NCBI RefSeq assembly: GCF_026262505.1
Contig: NC_067203.1
Location: forward strand, 3,658,001-3,722,000
DNA from: Trichomonas vaginalis G3
Lineage: Eukaryota > Parabasalia > Trichomonadida > Trichomonadidae
Reading direction: 5' to 3'
DNA: 64,000 nucleotides
Position numbers and translations under genes: made by a program. Below are positions 26,085 to 37,462 of the stretch, in pieces; position 1 is the stretch's first letter, and every line of letters starts with the position of its first letter. The notes beneath the pieces are model-generated. The model saw nothing but the letters and a program-made list of their open reading frames with translations. It did no database searches and was not told the DNA's origin.

Positions 26085-27086
26085 TTACTCACCAAGGTGT
26101 TGAAGAGCGATTTCCTTCTCGTGGAAGAGATCGTTCTCTGTGAAGTTGAGCTTCTCGCGGAGCCAATCGTTGACTTTGAATCCTTCAACAACGTGGATCT
26201 TTCCTTCCTTGTCAACATTGCAAGGGAATGAGAAGACAACGCCTGGCTTGATGCCGTATGGGTTATCCTCTGGAACTGGGATACCCATTGAAAGAACTTC
26301 TCCTGGAGCTGTTCCGAAGAGCCAAGCTTTCATGTGTTGGATAGAAGCCTTTGTTGGGGAAGCAGCACTTGTGAAACCACGATGTTCGAGGATGTCCCAA
26401 GCACGATGTCCGATCTTCTTGAAGAAAGTATCGAAGACGTAATCGTGATCAAGAACATCGACAACCTTTTGTGTCTTTCCGTCCTTTGTGAATGTAGCTT
26501 GTGTGAGATCAGCAACCATTGATTCACCATGGTTACCCCAAACAATGATATCATGGACATCATGGATATCAACTCCTAATTTGGAAGCAACTTCGTAGTA
26601 AGCGCGGTTATGATCAAGCATACTGAGAGATGAGAAGTTCTCTGGTTTGAGGTTCTTTGCATGGAGCATAGCGATTTCGCAGTTTGTGTTATCTGGGTTT
26701 CCAATAACAAGAACTTTGACTGTTGGCTTGGCCCACTTTGATAAGTATTCACCAGTGTTCTTGAAGATAACACTGTTTGAGCTGATGAGGTCAGCACGAA
26801 CTTGGCCTGGCTTAAGTGGCATTGAAGCAACTAAGAAAGCGCATTCAATATCCTTGAAAGCAGCTTCTGGTTCTGTAGTAGCAACATATCCTGCAAGGCG
26901 TGGGAATGCACAGTCCTCTAATTCCATTGTAAGAGCTGTAAGTCTGTTCATGGCTGGTGGAATATCGAAAAGATGTAAAACAACTGGGCGATCACCGTAA
27001 AGCTCGCCTCCTGCTATCCAATGAGATAGGATATATCCGATTTGGCCTGCAGCACCGGTAATGAGAACATGAGCTGGTTCACTCAT
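26085..27086 (-). CDS. Cytosolic lactate dehydrogenase of the trichomonad (malate dehydrogenase-derived) type
   Basis: The 333-aa protein starts MSEPAHVLITGAAGQIGY with the NAD-binding GAAGQIG loop (residues 11-17) and closely follows the T. vaginalis LDH/MDH family as I remember it throughout. Other landmarks are GNPDNTNC, the catalytic loop IIVWGNHGESMV with the proton-relay His, and FSFPCNV near the end. In this family residue 91 decides the substrate: Arg gives malate dehydrogenase, Leu gives lactate dehydrogenase. Here it is Leu91 (ASMPLKPGQ), which predicts pyruvate/lactate specificity. I choose the Met at 27086 because it makes this numbering exact; an upstream in-frame Met at 27104 lies before the initiator-like motif. 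Codon use is strongly biased, as in highly expressed genes. Confidence 0.93.
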   Translation of the reverse strand: MSEPAHVLITGAAGQIGYILSHWIAGGELYGDRPVVLHLFDIPPAMNRLTALTMELEDCAFPRLAGYVATTEPEAAFKDIECAFLVASMPLKPGQVRADLISSNSVIFKNTGEYLSKWAKPTVKVLVIGNPDNTNCEIAMLHAKNLKPENFSSLSMLDHNRAYYEVASKLGVDIHDVHDIIVWGNHGESMVADLTQATFTKDGKTQKVVDVLDHDYVFDTFFKKIGHRAWDILEHRGFTSAASPTKASIQHMKAWLFGTAPGEVLSMGIPVPEDNPYGIKPGVVFSFPCNVDKEGKIHVVEGFKVNDWLREKLNFTENDLFHEKEIALQHLGE

Positions 27087-27098
27087 TTCGAAAAATGA
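27087..27098 (-). promoter_or_regulatory. Possible initiator (Inr) for the dehydrogenase gene
   Basis: On the coding strand TCATT (27094-27098) precedes the ATG by seven bases. Trichomonas vaginalis genes typically use TCA-pyrimidine-T/A initiators within about 20 bases of the start codon. A single short match is weak evidence. Confidence 0.4.
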
Positions 27099-28588
27099 GT
27101 ACAAGTTATCCCTCAGAATTGTTGGCCTCCCAAGAATACAAAAATTCTGAAGTCTTTCAATCTTGTATTGTTCGAAAACAAATTGAAAATATCCCTTTTC
27201 AATTCAAATTTTGACTCAAAATTTAATAATTTAGCGAGTCATCTCAAATTAAGCAATTATCCAAACCACGATTATGATTAAGTGATCACAAAGCCATTGA
27301 ATTTTTTGATGGATATCGGTTAAAATTCATACAAAATATAGACTTAACAAATATGATATTATTAAATATTTTAAAAGATATCAAATAAAAAACAGAAAAT
27401 TTCCTACACCATTTCAATCGAGCTTTCGGTTTCTCCAAAATGGTTCAGGACCTTTTATGCATACAATCTCAAAATTGCATCCTTGATGCAAGAGAGGTGA
27501 ATTTTGGTTCTCTTTTTGGATATTCTCCAATATCTAATTACAATCCTCAATCAAATGAGGAAAAGTAATGCATTGCCTGATGCACATCTGGATTTATAGC
27601 ATATATTAAGCCTTTCATTATGATTTTAGTTTTTATTCAAATATTCAGATAAAGATAATTTTAATACGTTTTTGAAATTACTAATATGATATGATGCTAA
27701 ATGTGATGAATGGTATGGGAGATAGATTAGAATTAGTAAGATTTTTGATTTTTTTGAAGAAAGATTAGGATCAAATCAAGAAAATAGTTCAGAAAAAAAA
27801 TAAATTGAAGCAGATTATTCTTAATTTTGGTATATTTTCAAAATTAATGATATTTGAAATCAAAATATTTGAATTTTTAGCCAAATTCTTTTACATCTGG
27901 TATCAACTCAAGATGCTAAAAGCAAATTCATCTTCATTAGAAGGCGTGTGAATTTATCCGTTTTCCGAGTGATCGAGATTAACCGTATTTTTTAGAGCAA
28001 AATATCAAAACTCTATTAAATCGGCAATAATTAAAAAACTAAAAGTTGCTACATTCAAAAAATAATTTGAATTGAGAAAAACGTAAAAAATTGAAAAGCT
28101 TCCGAAAAGCAATATTATCTTAAAAGTTTGATAACATCTCTTCGTATAATCTCTTATTAGTATTAACGATAGAATAAATTTTATTCTCAGAAAATTTTCA
28201 TTTTTCAGAAATCTCGTTTACGTTATTTTAACTCTCAATCAACAAAAAATGAAATACATTTATATTAATTTATAATAGTTATAAAAATATATATTTACAT
28301 TAAAATCTGCTCTTCAATTGAAATCTAAAACATACCATTGGACAACAAGTTATTATCAATTAATTTAGCATCAATATAAAATATAAATTATTCAATGTCA
28401 AAAAATTCTGAATTTTACTCTCAATTATCGATTATATAACTCGATTATTATGTTTCATTTCATCAGATTTTTAATTTTTTCTCAATTTTAAATATGAGAA
28501 AAATCTTATTTTCAATTTTGTACAGAATTCAAAAAGTTTTTTTGACTAATCAATTAAATTTTTCATAATTCTGACCAAATTGACCACA
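27099..28588. other. 1.5-kb divergent spacer
   Basis: Between the dehydrogenase and kinase genes. AT-rich, with no coding potential, RNA gene or clear repeat that I could find. Confidence 0.5.
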
Positions 28589-29557
28589 ATGAGCTCCATC
28601 TTACCAAATCATGGATACCAAATCTTATCTGAAATTGATTCTGGAAAATTCTCGCATTGTTACCTCTGTAAGAGCCTCAAGTACGAAACAGAATTTGTTT
28701 GTAAAGTTATTCATGCTCTTGATAAAGAATTAAAAGAAAATTATCGTGCTACATTCAAACAGGAACTAACAGTACTTTCAAACTTCATACATCCAAATAT
28801 TATCGGTGTTTACGATGCCTTCGAAGAAGGAGATGATTATGTACTTGTTTTAGAATATTGCGAAAATGGAACTCTTCAAGATAAAGTCTCCAACAATGCC
28901 ACTCTTGAGCCCGAGCAAGTAATAAATTATGCAAAGCAAATATTGAGTGCTCTCAGTTACATGCATGATAAAAATGTTGCTCATCATGATGTGAAACCAT
29001 CAAATATTTTCATTGACAAATTTGGAAGAATCAAATTGGCTGATTTTGGAATAGCTCAATCGTTTGCAGAGAACCAATCCAAATCATGTATTTTTGGTGG
29101 AACTGTGGCTTTTATGGCACCCGAACAGTTCAAAAAGCTGCCATACTCAGCTTTTCAGTCTGATATTTGGGCCTTTGGCGTAACTCTATATACCATAGCT
29201 TTTGGAAGACTTCCATTCTTTGGTCATAATGTTCATGAAGTTATAAGTAACATTTGCACAGGAGTTTACTCATTACCAAGCCATTGTCCAAAAGAACTCA
29301 GAACAGTTTTCCAACACTCACTCGATCCAAATCCAGAAACAAGATGGACAGCGAAGAAGCTTCTCGAATCATTAAATATGTCTACAAGCTATTCCACACT
29401 AGTTAAACGTCCAAAAATTTCCAATCAAAAATCAGTTCCAAACTCATTATGGCTTCAAATGCCAAATTTGGCTGCACCTCCTACTCAATCCAATCCTAAA
29501 ACAAAGCCAACTCTTGTTATTCCTAGAAGGACAAGAAGGAACTCTGGCTGTATATAA
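28589..29557 (+). CDS. Serine/threonine protein kinase, 322 aa
   Basis: A catalytic domain fills residues about 10-265: Gly-rich loop DSGKFSHCY, Lys39 in FVCKVI, catalytic loop HHDVKPSN with Asp134, metal-binding DFG at 152-154, and MAPEQF as the APE motif. HHD in place of HRD makes it a non-RD kinase. DVKPSN marks Ser/Thr specificity and the overall pattern is CAMK/ULK-like, as in the large trichomonad kinase families. The basic Pro-rich C-terminal tail of about 60 residues has no recognisable domain. The ATG at 28589 is used; the frame runs nine bases further up only as TTG. Confidence 0.92.
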   Translation: MSSILPNHGYQILSEIDSGKFSHCYLCKSLKYETEFVCKVIHALDKELKENYRATFKQELTVLSNFIHPNIIGVYDAFEEGDDYVLVLEYCENGTLQDKVSNNATLEPEQVINYAKQILSALSYMHDKNVAHHDVKPSNIFIDKFGRIKLADFGIAQSFAENQSKSCIFGGTVAFMAPEQFKKLPYSAFQSDIWAFGVTLYTIAFGRLPFFGHNVHEVISNICTGVYSLPSHCPKELRTVFQHSLDPNPETRWTAKKLLESLNMSTSYSTLVKRPKISNQKSVPNSLWLQMPNLAAPPTQSNPKTKPTLVIPRRTRRNSGCI

Positions 29558-31157
29558 TATTTATGTTATATTGTTTGTTATAAATTTTTATTTAAGTTCA
29601 AATCTATCTTAACTTTTTATCTTATATTGCAAATCCGACTCTAATATCTAAAATTTGAAGACAATTTTAGTACAATTACACAAAATCTGCTTTAAACAAT
29701 GTAGTATAATGCAAATACGTATATTTATTGTCTCAAAATGCTTGCTTATAATAGATAATAGTTATATTACTAACAAAGGCTGTTTCTCTATATAGTATTA
29801 TATACTATATTTGATAGTAAAATATTAGTGATTTATAATTTTGGAAAATATACTTCTTTTCTATATCATTGAAAAATAATTATTTGAATCTGCTGTGAAA
29901 TTGACATATCTTAGTAGTAAAATTATATAATAGCAAAAATTAAAAGGCCTCAGCGATTTAGAACACAATAAAAATGTTTTGTTTCTCTCTAAATTTTAAA
30001 TTTTCAACATTTTTAACTTCATTTTTCCAAAAAAAAATGAGAATTGATAAAAACGTTCTCAATTTCTAGAAAGTTATCTCGGCATTTTCTAAAATGGAAA
30101 AAATTTGGAGGATTTCACCAAGGAGAACTTCATTCTAGATGTCCAAAACAATTGCATTCAGTCAATAAAGCCTCGAAAATTTTAATTATTGATATCGATT
30201 TTCATCAATAACTTAACATCAGTTGTTTACAGTTGATATTATCTTATATTATTAAATTTTAATATATTTGAACATACTATAAATCGTTTTTGAAACTTAT
30301 CAAAATTTCAAGCATTTTAACAATACTCCAACTATCATACACAGTCACCATTACCGCAATCTCATTTTAAGAAGAAATGATTAATAAAATCTAAGATCTA
30401 ACGATTTATTTACTCAATTCGAAAAATATTTTTAATTATAAATCCTTTTTTGTGCATGTTTTATATACATATGTAGAAAGAAAAACAAATAAAGTGTTAC
30501 TTCAAAAAATACCTGGAAGTACCCTAATCAATAAAAAATTTACTTTTTTAGCATCGAATTTTGTACGTCTTGAGCCATGTTTTTCGTTTGATTTTCATAA
30601 TACTATAAAAATAATGCGTTATCAAGTAAAATATGGATATTTTAGGAGATCATTTGATAATCATTCAACACTTTCAAGTAAGATTGAATCGTTTGGATAA
30701 AAAAAAGAATAATTAAATCACAACATGATGAGAGATTGTTATTTTTTATTAATTTAATTTAGAATGAACTGAATACCCTTCGTTTCCATGAATTTCCGGA
30801 TAAGGTTATTTTTCCCGATCGAAAAGTGCTAATAACTCTCTATTTATTGTGTATTTTTAAAATATTTTAAGTTATTATCTGTCCATAGCCTATAAAGTAT
30901 AATCTATGCTATTTTGAAAGATTTTGGAAGGGGTAACGGCGTCGAAATTGCATAATTTGAGCTACTCATAATTCGGTATTGTTGATTATTAAGTATGAAT
31001 AACTGAGGCAAAGCTTGATTATATTGGTAAGTTAAAAAACAATAGTTTTTAGAATTTAGATAGTAAAGGTTTCAAACTATAGCATAATTGTTTGGAATCT
31101 TGAATATTGGCAGTATACCAAGAATAAAATTGCATGCATTTATCTTCGTAATGAATA
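29558..31157. other. 1.6-kb spacer
   Basis: Between two genes whose 3' ends face each other. AT-rich; short open frames here lack ATG starts or family features. Nothing assigned. Confidence 0.5.
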
Positions 31158-32326
31158 TTAAAAGTACAAATCGATGATGGTGCCTTGAATTTTATTATTT
31201 GCAATGTCTAAAAAAGTTCTACCAGAGTTATCTTTATGATTTAAATTAGACCTTACAGAAATAAGATATTCAACAACACGAAGATGTCCTTCATATGCTG
31301 CAGCGAATAATGGAATCCAACCATCACAATTTGGTTCATTTACATCAGCTCCCAATCGAACAAGATAATCAACTACATCGTAACGGCCCCGAACCGATGC
31401 GATAAAAAGCGGTGAGATTCCTCGATTATTCTTTATATTTTTATCAGCTCCCATAGAGATAAGATATTTAACTACCGCAAGATGGCCATTATTTGATGCC
31501 CAGTAGAGTGGGGTGGCTCCAATATCATCTTTTACTTCTTTATCAGCTTCAATAGAGATAAGATATTTAACTACATCAAGATTACCCCCATTTGATGCAC
31601 AAATAAGTGGAGTACGTCCACCATCATCTTTTGCTTCTTTGTTACTGCCACATTTAATTAGAGATTTTACAAGTCCGAGATTTCCTTTTCCTGAAGGTTC
31701 ATGAAGTATATTAAATCCATATTCCTTTTGTTTCATTTTATCTAACCCTTCTTCGCATGCCTTTGATATCATTTCTTGATTATCTTTTGATGAAAGATCT
31801 TCAAAGAAATCATAGCATAAATCTGTATAAGAGTATCTTTTGAATCAATCTCGCTATTAAGCTCCATGATTTTATCTTCCATTTTTATCAATAATTTGTT
31901 TTTTTCTTCCTTTTCAGTATTGATGCACTCTACTTGTGATTCAAGTTCTTTAATCCTACATTGAAGAAATTGAATATAATTTGATGAATCTTTCATTTTT
32001 ATATCTAATTGGCATAAGTATTCTATTATACTATCAAGGAATTTCATAGATGTACATTTTCTAACTGATTTTAGAATTGATATAACATCTTGAAACGTTT
32101 CTATGGAAACATTAGCTTTCAGTGATAGAGCACATAAATGAACCGAGTTTTCAATAGTAGATAATTGTCCTAGAATATCTATGTAATCATTTGGCGCAAA
32201 ATTTATATGATTAAAAATCATTTCAAGGTCTTTGGGATGAAAAATGTGAAATAAATAATTATCGTATATATACTCCTTTATATGGGCTACAATGTACTCT
32301 TGATCAAGAACAAGATCGTTATCCAT
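31158..32326 (-). pseudogene. Trichomonad ankyrin-repeat protein gene, damaged
   Basis: The N-terminal part (ATG at 32326) encodes a helical region and a coiled coil around residues 125-170. The rest encodes about five ankyrin repeats (GRTPLICASNGGNLDVVKYLI; GATPLYWASNNGHLAVVKYLI; GISPLFIASVRGRYDVVDYLV; GWIPLFAAAYEGHLRVVEYLI). The two parts are in different frames that overlap near 31769-31830: the typical linker FFEDLSSKDNQEMISKACEEG is in the second frame just where the first runs out. A single frameshift in one gene explains this, either real decay or a sequencing error. Trichomonads have very many such genes; molecular functions are mostly unknown protein binding. Confidence 0.8.
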
Positions 32327-33083
32327 TAATCAGAATTGAAGGAATTCACAGATAAAATAGATAAGCCATGAGCCCTTTCAAAAACTAATGACACATCACT
32401 TCATTTTCGACAAACAAAGAATATTTAGTTGAATATTCCAAATAAGACACCATAAAATACCTTTCTAGAAAGTATAAAAACGCTTTATATATGAGTTCTT
32501 CTAATAAACATTAATAATTAGAGAATATCTCCATAATCAACGATCAAACAATATACAACATTGCATATGGTTGGAATGTAAATATCACACTTCTCGCCTA
32601 ATGTGTCTTTTTGCATTATTGAATAAAATTTTCATTCATTTCTATCGGGGTGCTCCGAGCGCAGATAGAAATGAATGAAAATTTTATACAAACACCTGGA
32701 CTCATTTATCATTTTTACTAAAAATCGATAATCTGATTATAGTTTTGTTAATCTTTGATTATTCTTTCAAGCTTACAACAATCTATCATAAATTAAACCA
32801 TATCTATCGCCAAGATCGTACCAATTTTACTGGAAATAGATCAAAATCTAGCTGTTCATGGAATTTTATACAACTATTCATTGAAATTTATAAAATTCCA
32901 ATGATGGTGTTGCTTGATATGCAATCAGTTTCCAATGGCCGAATTTTCCATTGAATTATCGTGTTTGACCCTAAAATTTTCTAAAATTTTGAAATGTTCA
33001 TAAATGCTCCAGCACTTAAAAGGCAAGAGAACTCATTCAAAATCATTCACAACAAAACAGAATACTCAGTAGATCCAATTAAA
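32327..33083. other. Spacer containing a strong hairpin
   Basis: Divergent spacer between the ankyrin gene and the E1-like gene. Apart from the hairpin at 32624-32686 nothing was recognised; in particular no trace of the missing N-terminal half of the E1 enzyme. Confidence 0.55.
32624..32686. other. Perfect 23-bp stem hairpin with GC-rich loop
   Basis: Arms 32624-32646 (TAAAATTTTCATTCATTTC then TATC) and 32664-32686 are exact complements. The 17-base loop GGGGTGCTCCGAGCGCA is far more GC-rich than its surroundings. Such a stem could be a small structured RNA, a regulatory hairpin or the footprint of a fold-back element. Confidence 0.75.
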
Positions 33084-35292
33084 ATGGCCGAAAACTCAAA
33101 ATTTTTTGCAGAAAGCCCTCAACCACGTCAACGAAAAGATCGTCCAGTTCGATTGGGGCTGCTTCGGCCGCGATCAACAAGTTGTTCTCGCTTTCCTCGC
33201 TATGTCAAAGGTCATTGAACAAACAAACAGTCCGAAAATTACAGAGGAGCAGCTCTTGGCCGCTGCCAAAGAGCTCAATTCCGCTCATAAAATCGTTGAT
33301 GAGATTGATGAGAAGCTCTTCAAGTTGTTCGCTATGGGAACAGAGTCCGTCATCTCCCCAACATGCGCCGTCTTCGGTGGCATTGCTGGCCAGGAAGTTC
33401 TCAAGGCTGTTTCCTCCAAATTTACTCCAATCGACCAATTCCTCGGTATCGGCTACATCGAGGCCCTTCCAACAGAGCCAAAGATCGCTTTGACAGGCGA
33501 CCGCTACGATCCATACCGCATGATTTTCGGAAATGAGCAACAGGAGGCCATGCAGAACCTCCGCTACTTCATGCTCGGTGCCGGAGCTCTTGGCTGCGAG
33601 ATGCTCAAGAACTGGGCCATGATGGGCGTCGCTACAAAAGGAAATGGCGGAGTCATCGTCACAGATATGGATTCCATCGAGCGCTCTAACCTCAACAGAC
33701 AGTTCCTCTTCAGAGACAAGGATATCGGCAAGATGAAATCAACAGCAGCTGGAGAAGCAGCCAAAGTCATGAACAAAGACATCAAAATCGAAGCCCATAC
33801 AAACAGAGTCGGAAAAGAGTCCGAAAACATTTACAACGACGATTTCTTTACACAATTGTCCGGAGTTTGCAATGCTTTGGATAATGTCCAAACACGTCTT
33901 TATTCCGACCAACAGTGCGTTTTCTACAAGAAGCCAATGCTCGAGTCCGGTACTTTGGGCACAAAGGCTCACTACCAGATGATTATTCCATATCTTACAG
34001 AAAGTTACTCATCAACAGCCGATCCACCAGAGAAAGATATTCCACAATGCACATTACATAACTACCCATCCAACTTGGACCACTGCTGCATGTGGGCTCG
34101 TGATATTTTCACTGGATTGTTCGAATCAATGCCAACATCGATCAACAAGTACATTACGGACGAAGACTACATCTCTACAATGCAGGTCAATGACCCAGGA
34201 AGCGTTTTACCAACACTCAGAACGATCAAATATTTCATGGTCGACCACCATCCAAAGAACTTCTCAGATTGCGCCAGAATAGCTCGCGGCAAGTTCGAAG
34301 AGCTCTTTGTCGACAAGATCAACGAGTTACGCACACAATTCCCAAGAGATTACGTTTCTGAGACAGGTGTTCCATTCTGGACCGGAAACCAGAGATTCCC
34401 ATCCCCAATCTCCTTCTACAAGACCAATGTTGAGCTTGGCAACTTCATCCGCTCTACATCTCAGATTCTTGCCCGCATTTTCAACATCAAACCAGAAGGA
34501 GATGCCGTAGAACTTGCTTTTGCCAACGAAGCAATCAAAGCCACAGCTCCTGTCCGTGATGCATCAGCAGATCCATTGACACAAGACGAAATCGAGAAAG
34601 AAAACCTCATCAAGGAACTTTCCGCAGCCAAATCATCCTTCCACAAGGTCAACCAAGAGGAATTCGAGAAGGACGATGACTCAAACGGCCACATGGACTT
34701 TGTTGCCTCAGCAGCAAACTTAAGAGCATCAAACTACGAAATCCAGAACGCATCCAAATTAGAGATCAAGAGAATTGCAGGAAAGATCATTCCAGCCATT
34801 GCCACAACAACAGCAATGATCTGTGGATTTGTCTCTCTCGAGATGTACAAGATCCACTCAATTCAGCCAAAGAAGTTGACTGATTTCAGATCAGGATTCA
34901 TCAACTTGGCATTGAGTTTGTTCTCTATCTCAGAACCAGGCGAATGTCCAAAGAAGAAATGCACTGCAACAAATGAGGAATACTCACTCTGGACAACATG
35001 GGATATCGAGGGAGATGTAACTGTTCAGGAGTTCATCGACCAGGCAAAGCAGAAATACAACGTTGTTGTTGATATGATCACTGTTGGTTCTTCCCTTGTT
35101 TACATGAGTTACATGAATCCTCCTGAGAAGAAGAAGCAGAGATTGAACACTAAGATTACTAATATTTTGAAGAATGAACTTAAACAGCCGATCAATGAGG
35201 GACAGATCTATGTAAATGTTACACCTGTTTGTGTCGATGAGGATGATAACGAAGTAGAAACACCTGCTTTCCGTATAGTTCTTAAGAAGTAA
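33084..35292 (+). CDS. Ubiquitin-activating enzyme E1 (UBA1-like), lacking the N-terminal third
   Basis: The frame 33106-35292 (728 codons) matches UBA1 from the end of its first catalytic-cysteine half-domain to the C-terminus: the active adenylation domain (GAGALGCE, DMDSIERSNLNRQFLFR), the catalytic Cys315 in IPQCTLHNYP, FEKDDDSNGHMDF, GKIIPAIATTTA and a C-terminal ubiquitin-fold domain. UBA1 is normally about 1000 residues; the inactive adenylation domain and first half of the Cys region, some 300-350 residues, are absent. The only good ATG (33084, MAENSKF) is one frame off: it would join the conserved frame if the six-T run at 33102-33107 were one base shorter; otherwise the next in-frame Met is residue 33. 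Codon bias is strong, unlike a decaying pseudogene. Either a truncated duplicate, a split E1 with the other half elsewhere, or a mis-assembly. Confidence 0.85.
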
Positions 35293-36115
35293 ATTTAAAT
35301 AAAATAATCATTTTTTTTTAATAAAATTCATCTTTTTTTTAAGGGTGCACTTACCACTTTCTGACAAGCTATGAAAAAATCAAATATATCTTTATTTTAA
35401 TAGCAGAAAAGTATAGCAGCCATATTAGGCACTATATGTGATTTGTATTTACTTTCTCCTGGCCAAAAATATTAACTTTTGACCTTATAATATTGGGATA
35501 GAAAGCTTGAGTGTCAAAAAATTGAGAGAATGTCAGAAAGTGGGAAGTGCACCCTTAAAGAAATTTTTTCTGATATTCTCTCATAAAATTAATGACAAAA
35601 AACACTACAGCAATATTAGGTATTATCCGGACCAAAAATGTCAGAAAAATAATTGAGAGAATGTCAGAAAGTGGAAAGTGATCCCTTAAAGGTGCAATTA
35701 CCTCCATCTGATTACCAATTCAAATTTTTGACAACTGGCGTGAAGCGTCATTAAAAATTAATTTTAAATATCTGAATTGAATGATATGTCATTCGAGCGT
35801 AAGTGCATACTTAAGGGATCACTGCCTTAGTTTACAACTATTCAATTTTTTGCACTTAAATGTTCTTTTTCTCTATGATAGAATTGATATTTATATGAAT
35901 AAACATAATCATACCCTATTTTTTTTTTCACTGTTTCAAAATCTATAAAATATCTCAGGAAGAAGACTCAAAAGATAGTGATTCCTGAATCTTTTTATTC
36001 CTTTATTATTCTGTTATTGCATGAATAAATGCTTGATTTTGAAACAAAGTTTTTCCACTTCAAAAATATGTTTAAAAAATCAGATTTTAAAAATTTGAAT
36101 GAAATTATGATTGAG
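35293..36115. other. Spacer with repeated MITE-like ends
   Basis: Holds the inverted-repeat unit at 35341-35556 and a second right-end copy at about 35660-35690 (TGTCAGAAAGTGGAAAGTG) paired with TTAAGGGATCAC at 35811. No gene seen. Confidence 0.6.
35341..35556. mobile_element. 216-bp MITE-like unit with 26-bp terminal inverted repeats
   Basis: The left end AAGGGTGCACTTACCACTTT (continuing CTGACA) is complemented at 35531-35556 with one mismatch. The inside is non-coding. The size and ends suit a non-autonomous DNA transposon; flanks are A/T runs, so a target duplication cannot be read. Confidence 0.7.
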
Positions 36116-36661
36116 TTACTTGGCACCGATTTTTTGTAAATATTTTTTGACATCATCACGTGCCAACGTCAGGGCAGTTTTCCCTTCATCAGTCTTTGCA
36201 TCCTTATTTGCTCCAATAGAGATTAGATATTTGACAAGTTCAAGATTGTTATAAAGTGATGCATAAATAAGTGGAGTATATCTAAATTTATTTTTTCCTT
36301 CTTTATTAGCTCCAACTGAGATGAGATATTAAACAACTTCAAATTGACCATACATTGTTGCAGCTATGAGTGGGGTATCTCCATAATTATTCTTTACTTC
36401 TTTGTCACAACCGCATTCAATTAGTGATTTAACAAGTTTGAGATTTCCTGTTTCACATGCGACATGAAGTACATTCTTCGCAATAACATTTTGATCTTGA
36501 GGTGTCTTCTTTTCCCAAAGTCCTTCTTCACATGCCTTTGACAGCAATTCAAGTTCTCCTTCTGTAGAAAGTTCATCAAGGAAATCATAAACACTTGCAA
36601 AATCATTAGAATGCTTTAGCTCTTTGATTTTAGCCAATTTATCATTGAAGCTCAGACCCAT
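36116..36661 (-). pseudogene. Small ankyrin-repeat protein gene with one internal stop
   Basis: From the ATG at 36661 the protein has the trichomonad ankyrin opening (helical 50 residues, LLSKACEEGLWEK) followed by four ankyrin repeats (NVLHVACETGNLKLVKSLI; GDTPLIAATMYGQFEVV; YTPLIYASLYNNLELVKYLI; KTALTLARDDVKKYL). A TAA at 36329-36331 replaces the Lys expected before YLISVGANKEG; the frame then continues unbroken to the TAA at 36116. The single change suggests a very young pseudogene, a sequencing error or a truncated allele. Confidence 0.85.
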
Positions 36662-37354
36662 GATTCGCTTTTAAAAAAAATTGATCAAACTGTATTGTTG
36701 AATTTTTTTTCCACCAAGAAATTTACCACCATGGTTTTTTCCCCCTCGAAAAAGAAAAAAAATTCAACATGGCTTCTAACAAATGAATGGTGCTTTTTTT
36801 TAGCAAAAACTTTGAATCAAAATCATTATCTAGAATAATGAGTCATCTAGATTACAAAACTAACTAACGAATATTAATTGTCATGTAAGAGTATTGGATA
36901 AGCATATTCAGGTATTTGTTTTACCTTTCTTTTTAAATTTATTCGTTTTATCAGATTTTAATCGAAGAATGTTTTAGCCCTTTCATCGCTTTGAGTGTTA
37001 ATATATCCCTTTTCAAAGCAAATGAATCCAAAACAATCCGATAATAAAAGTAGTATATGTTGAAGGGTTGTGTGACTTTTTTTGTAAACGTAAGAATTCA
37101 TACAATATTGAACGATTTTGTATCATTTTTTTTAACATATGAAGTAAAAAATGTATGATTCTTACGGTTTTTATTCTTACGTTTTTGAATAAATCAAGAT
37201 TTAAAAAATTTTCAAAATTGTAAGACATTTACACTCAGCCCATACATAATGAAATAAAAAATAATTTTTTTAAAAAATAAACACATTAAAAAATTAACAT
37301 TAATTTTAAAATAATTTATTTTGTTATCTTTTATAAAAGAAGCTATATATATAG
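36662..37354. other. Spacer up to the first virus-like element
   Basis: AT-rich; a 13-bp inverted repeat TTGAATTTTTTTT / complement lies near 36700-36770, and ACGTAAGAAT / ATTCTTACGT near 37090 and 37175. The outer end of the element may lie in here but could not be fixed. Confidence 0.5.
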
Positions 37355-37462
37355 ATGATGTCAGATATTCCGCGATTAATTAAACATTGTTTAAATCCTG
37401 AATGGAATCAATGGAGTCATAATCAAAGACCTCATAAACGAGAAAAAGAAATTAGAAACTAA
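37355..37462 (+). CDS. Small ORF at the left end of element A, 35 aa
   Basis: MMSDIPRLIKHCLNPEWNQW then a basic tail (HKREKEIRN). It follows an A/T-rich leader and lies upstream of the integrase gene in the same direction. It has no recognisable domain and may be only the remnant of a longer gene. Confidence 0.35.
   Translation: MMSDIPRLIKHCLNPEWNQWSHNQRPHKREKEIRN

Noticed and set aside
26140-27000. Several plus-strand frames across the dehydrogenase gene
   Set aside because: Shadows of the strongly codon-biased minus-strand gene.
30452-30700. 82-codon open frame
   Set aside because: Starts at GTG, no family features, atypical composition.
37013-37228. 71-codon minus-strand frame before element A
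   Set aside because: Composition driven by A/T runs and overlapping inverted repeats; no leader motif.
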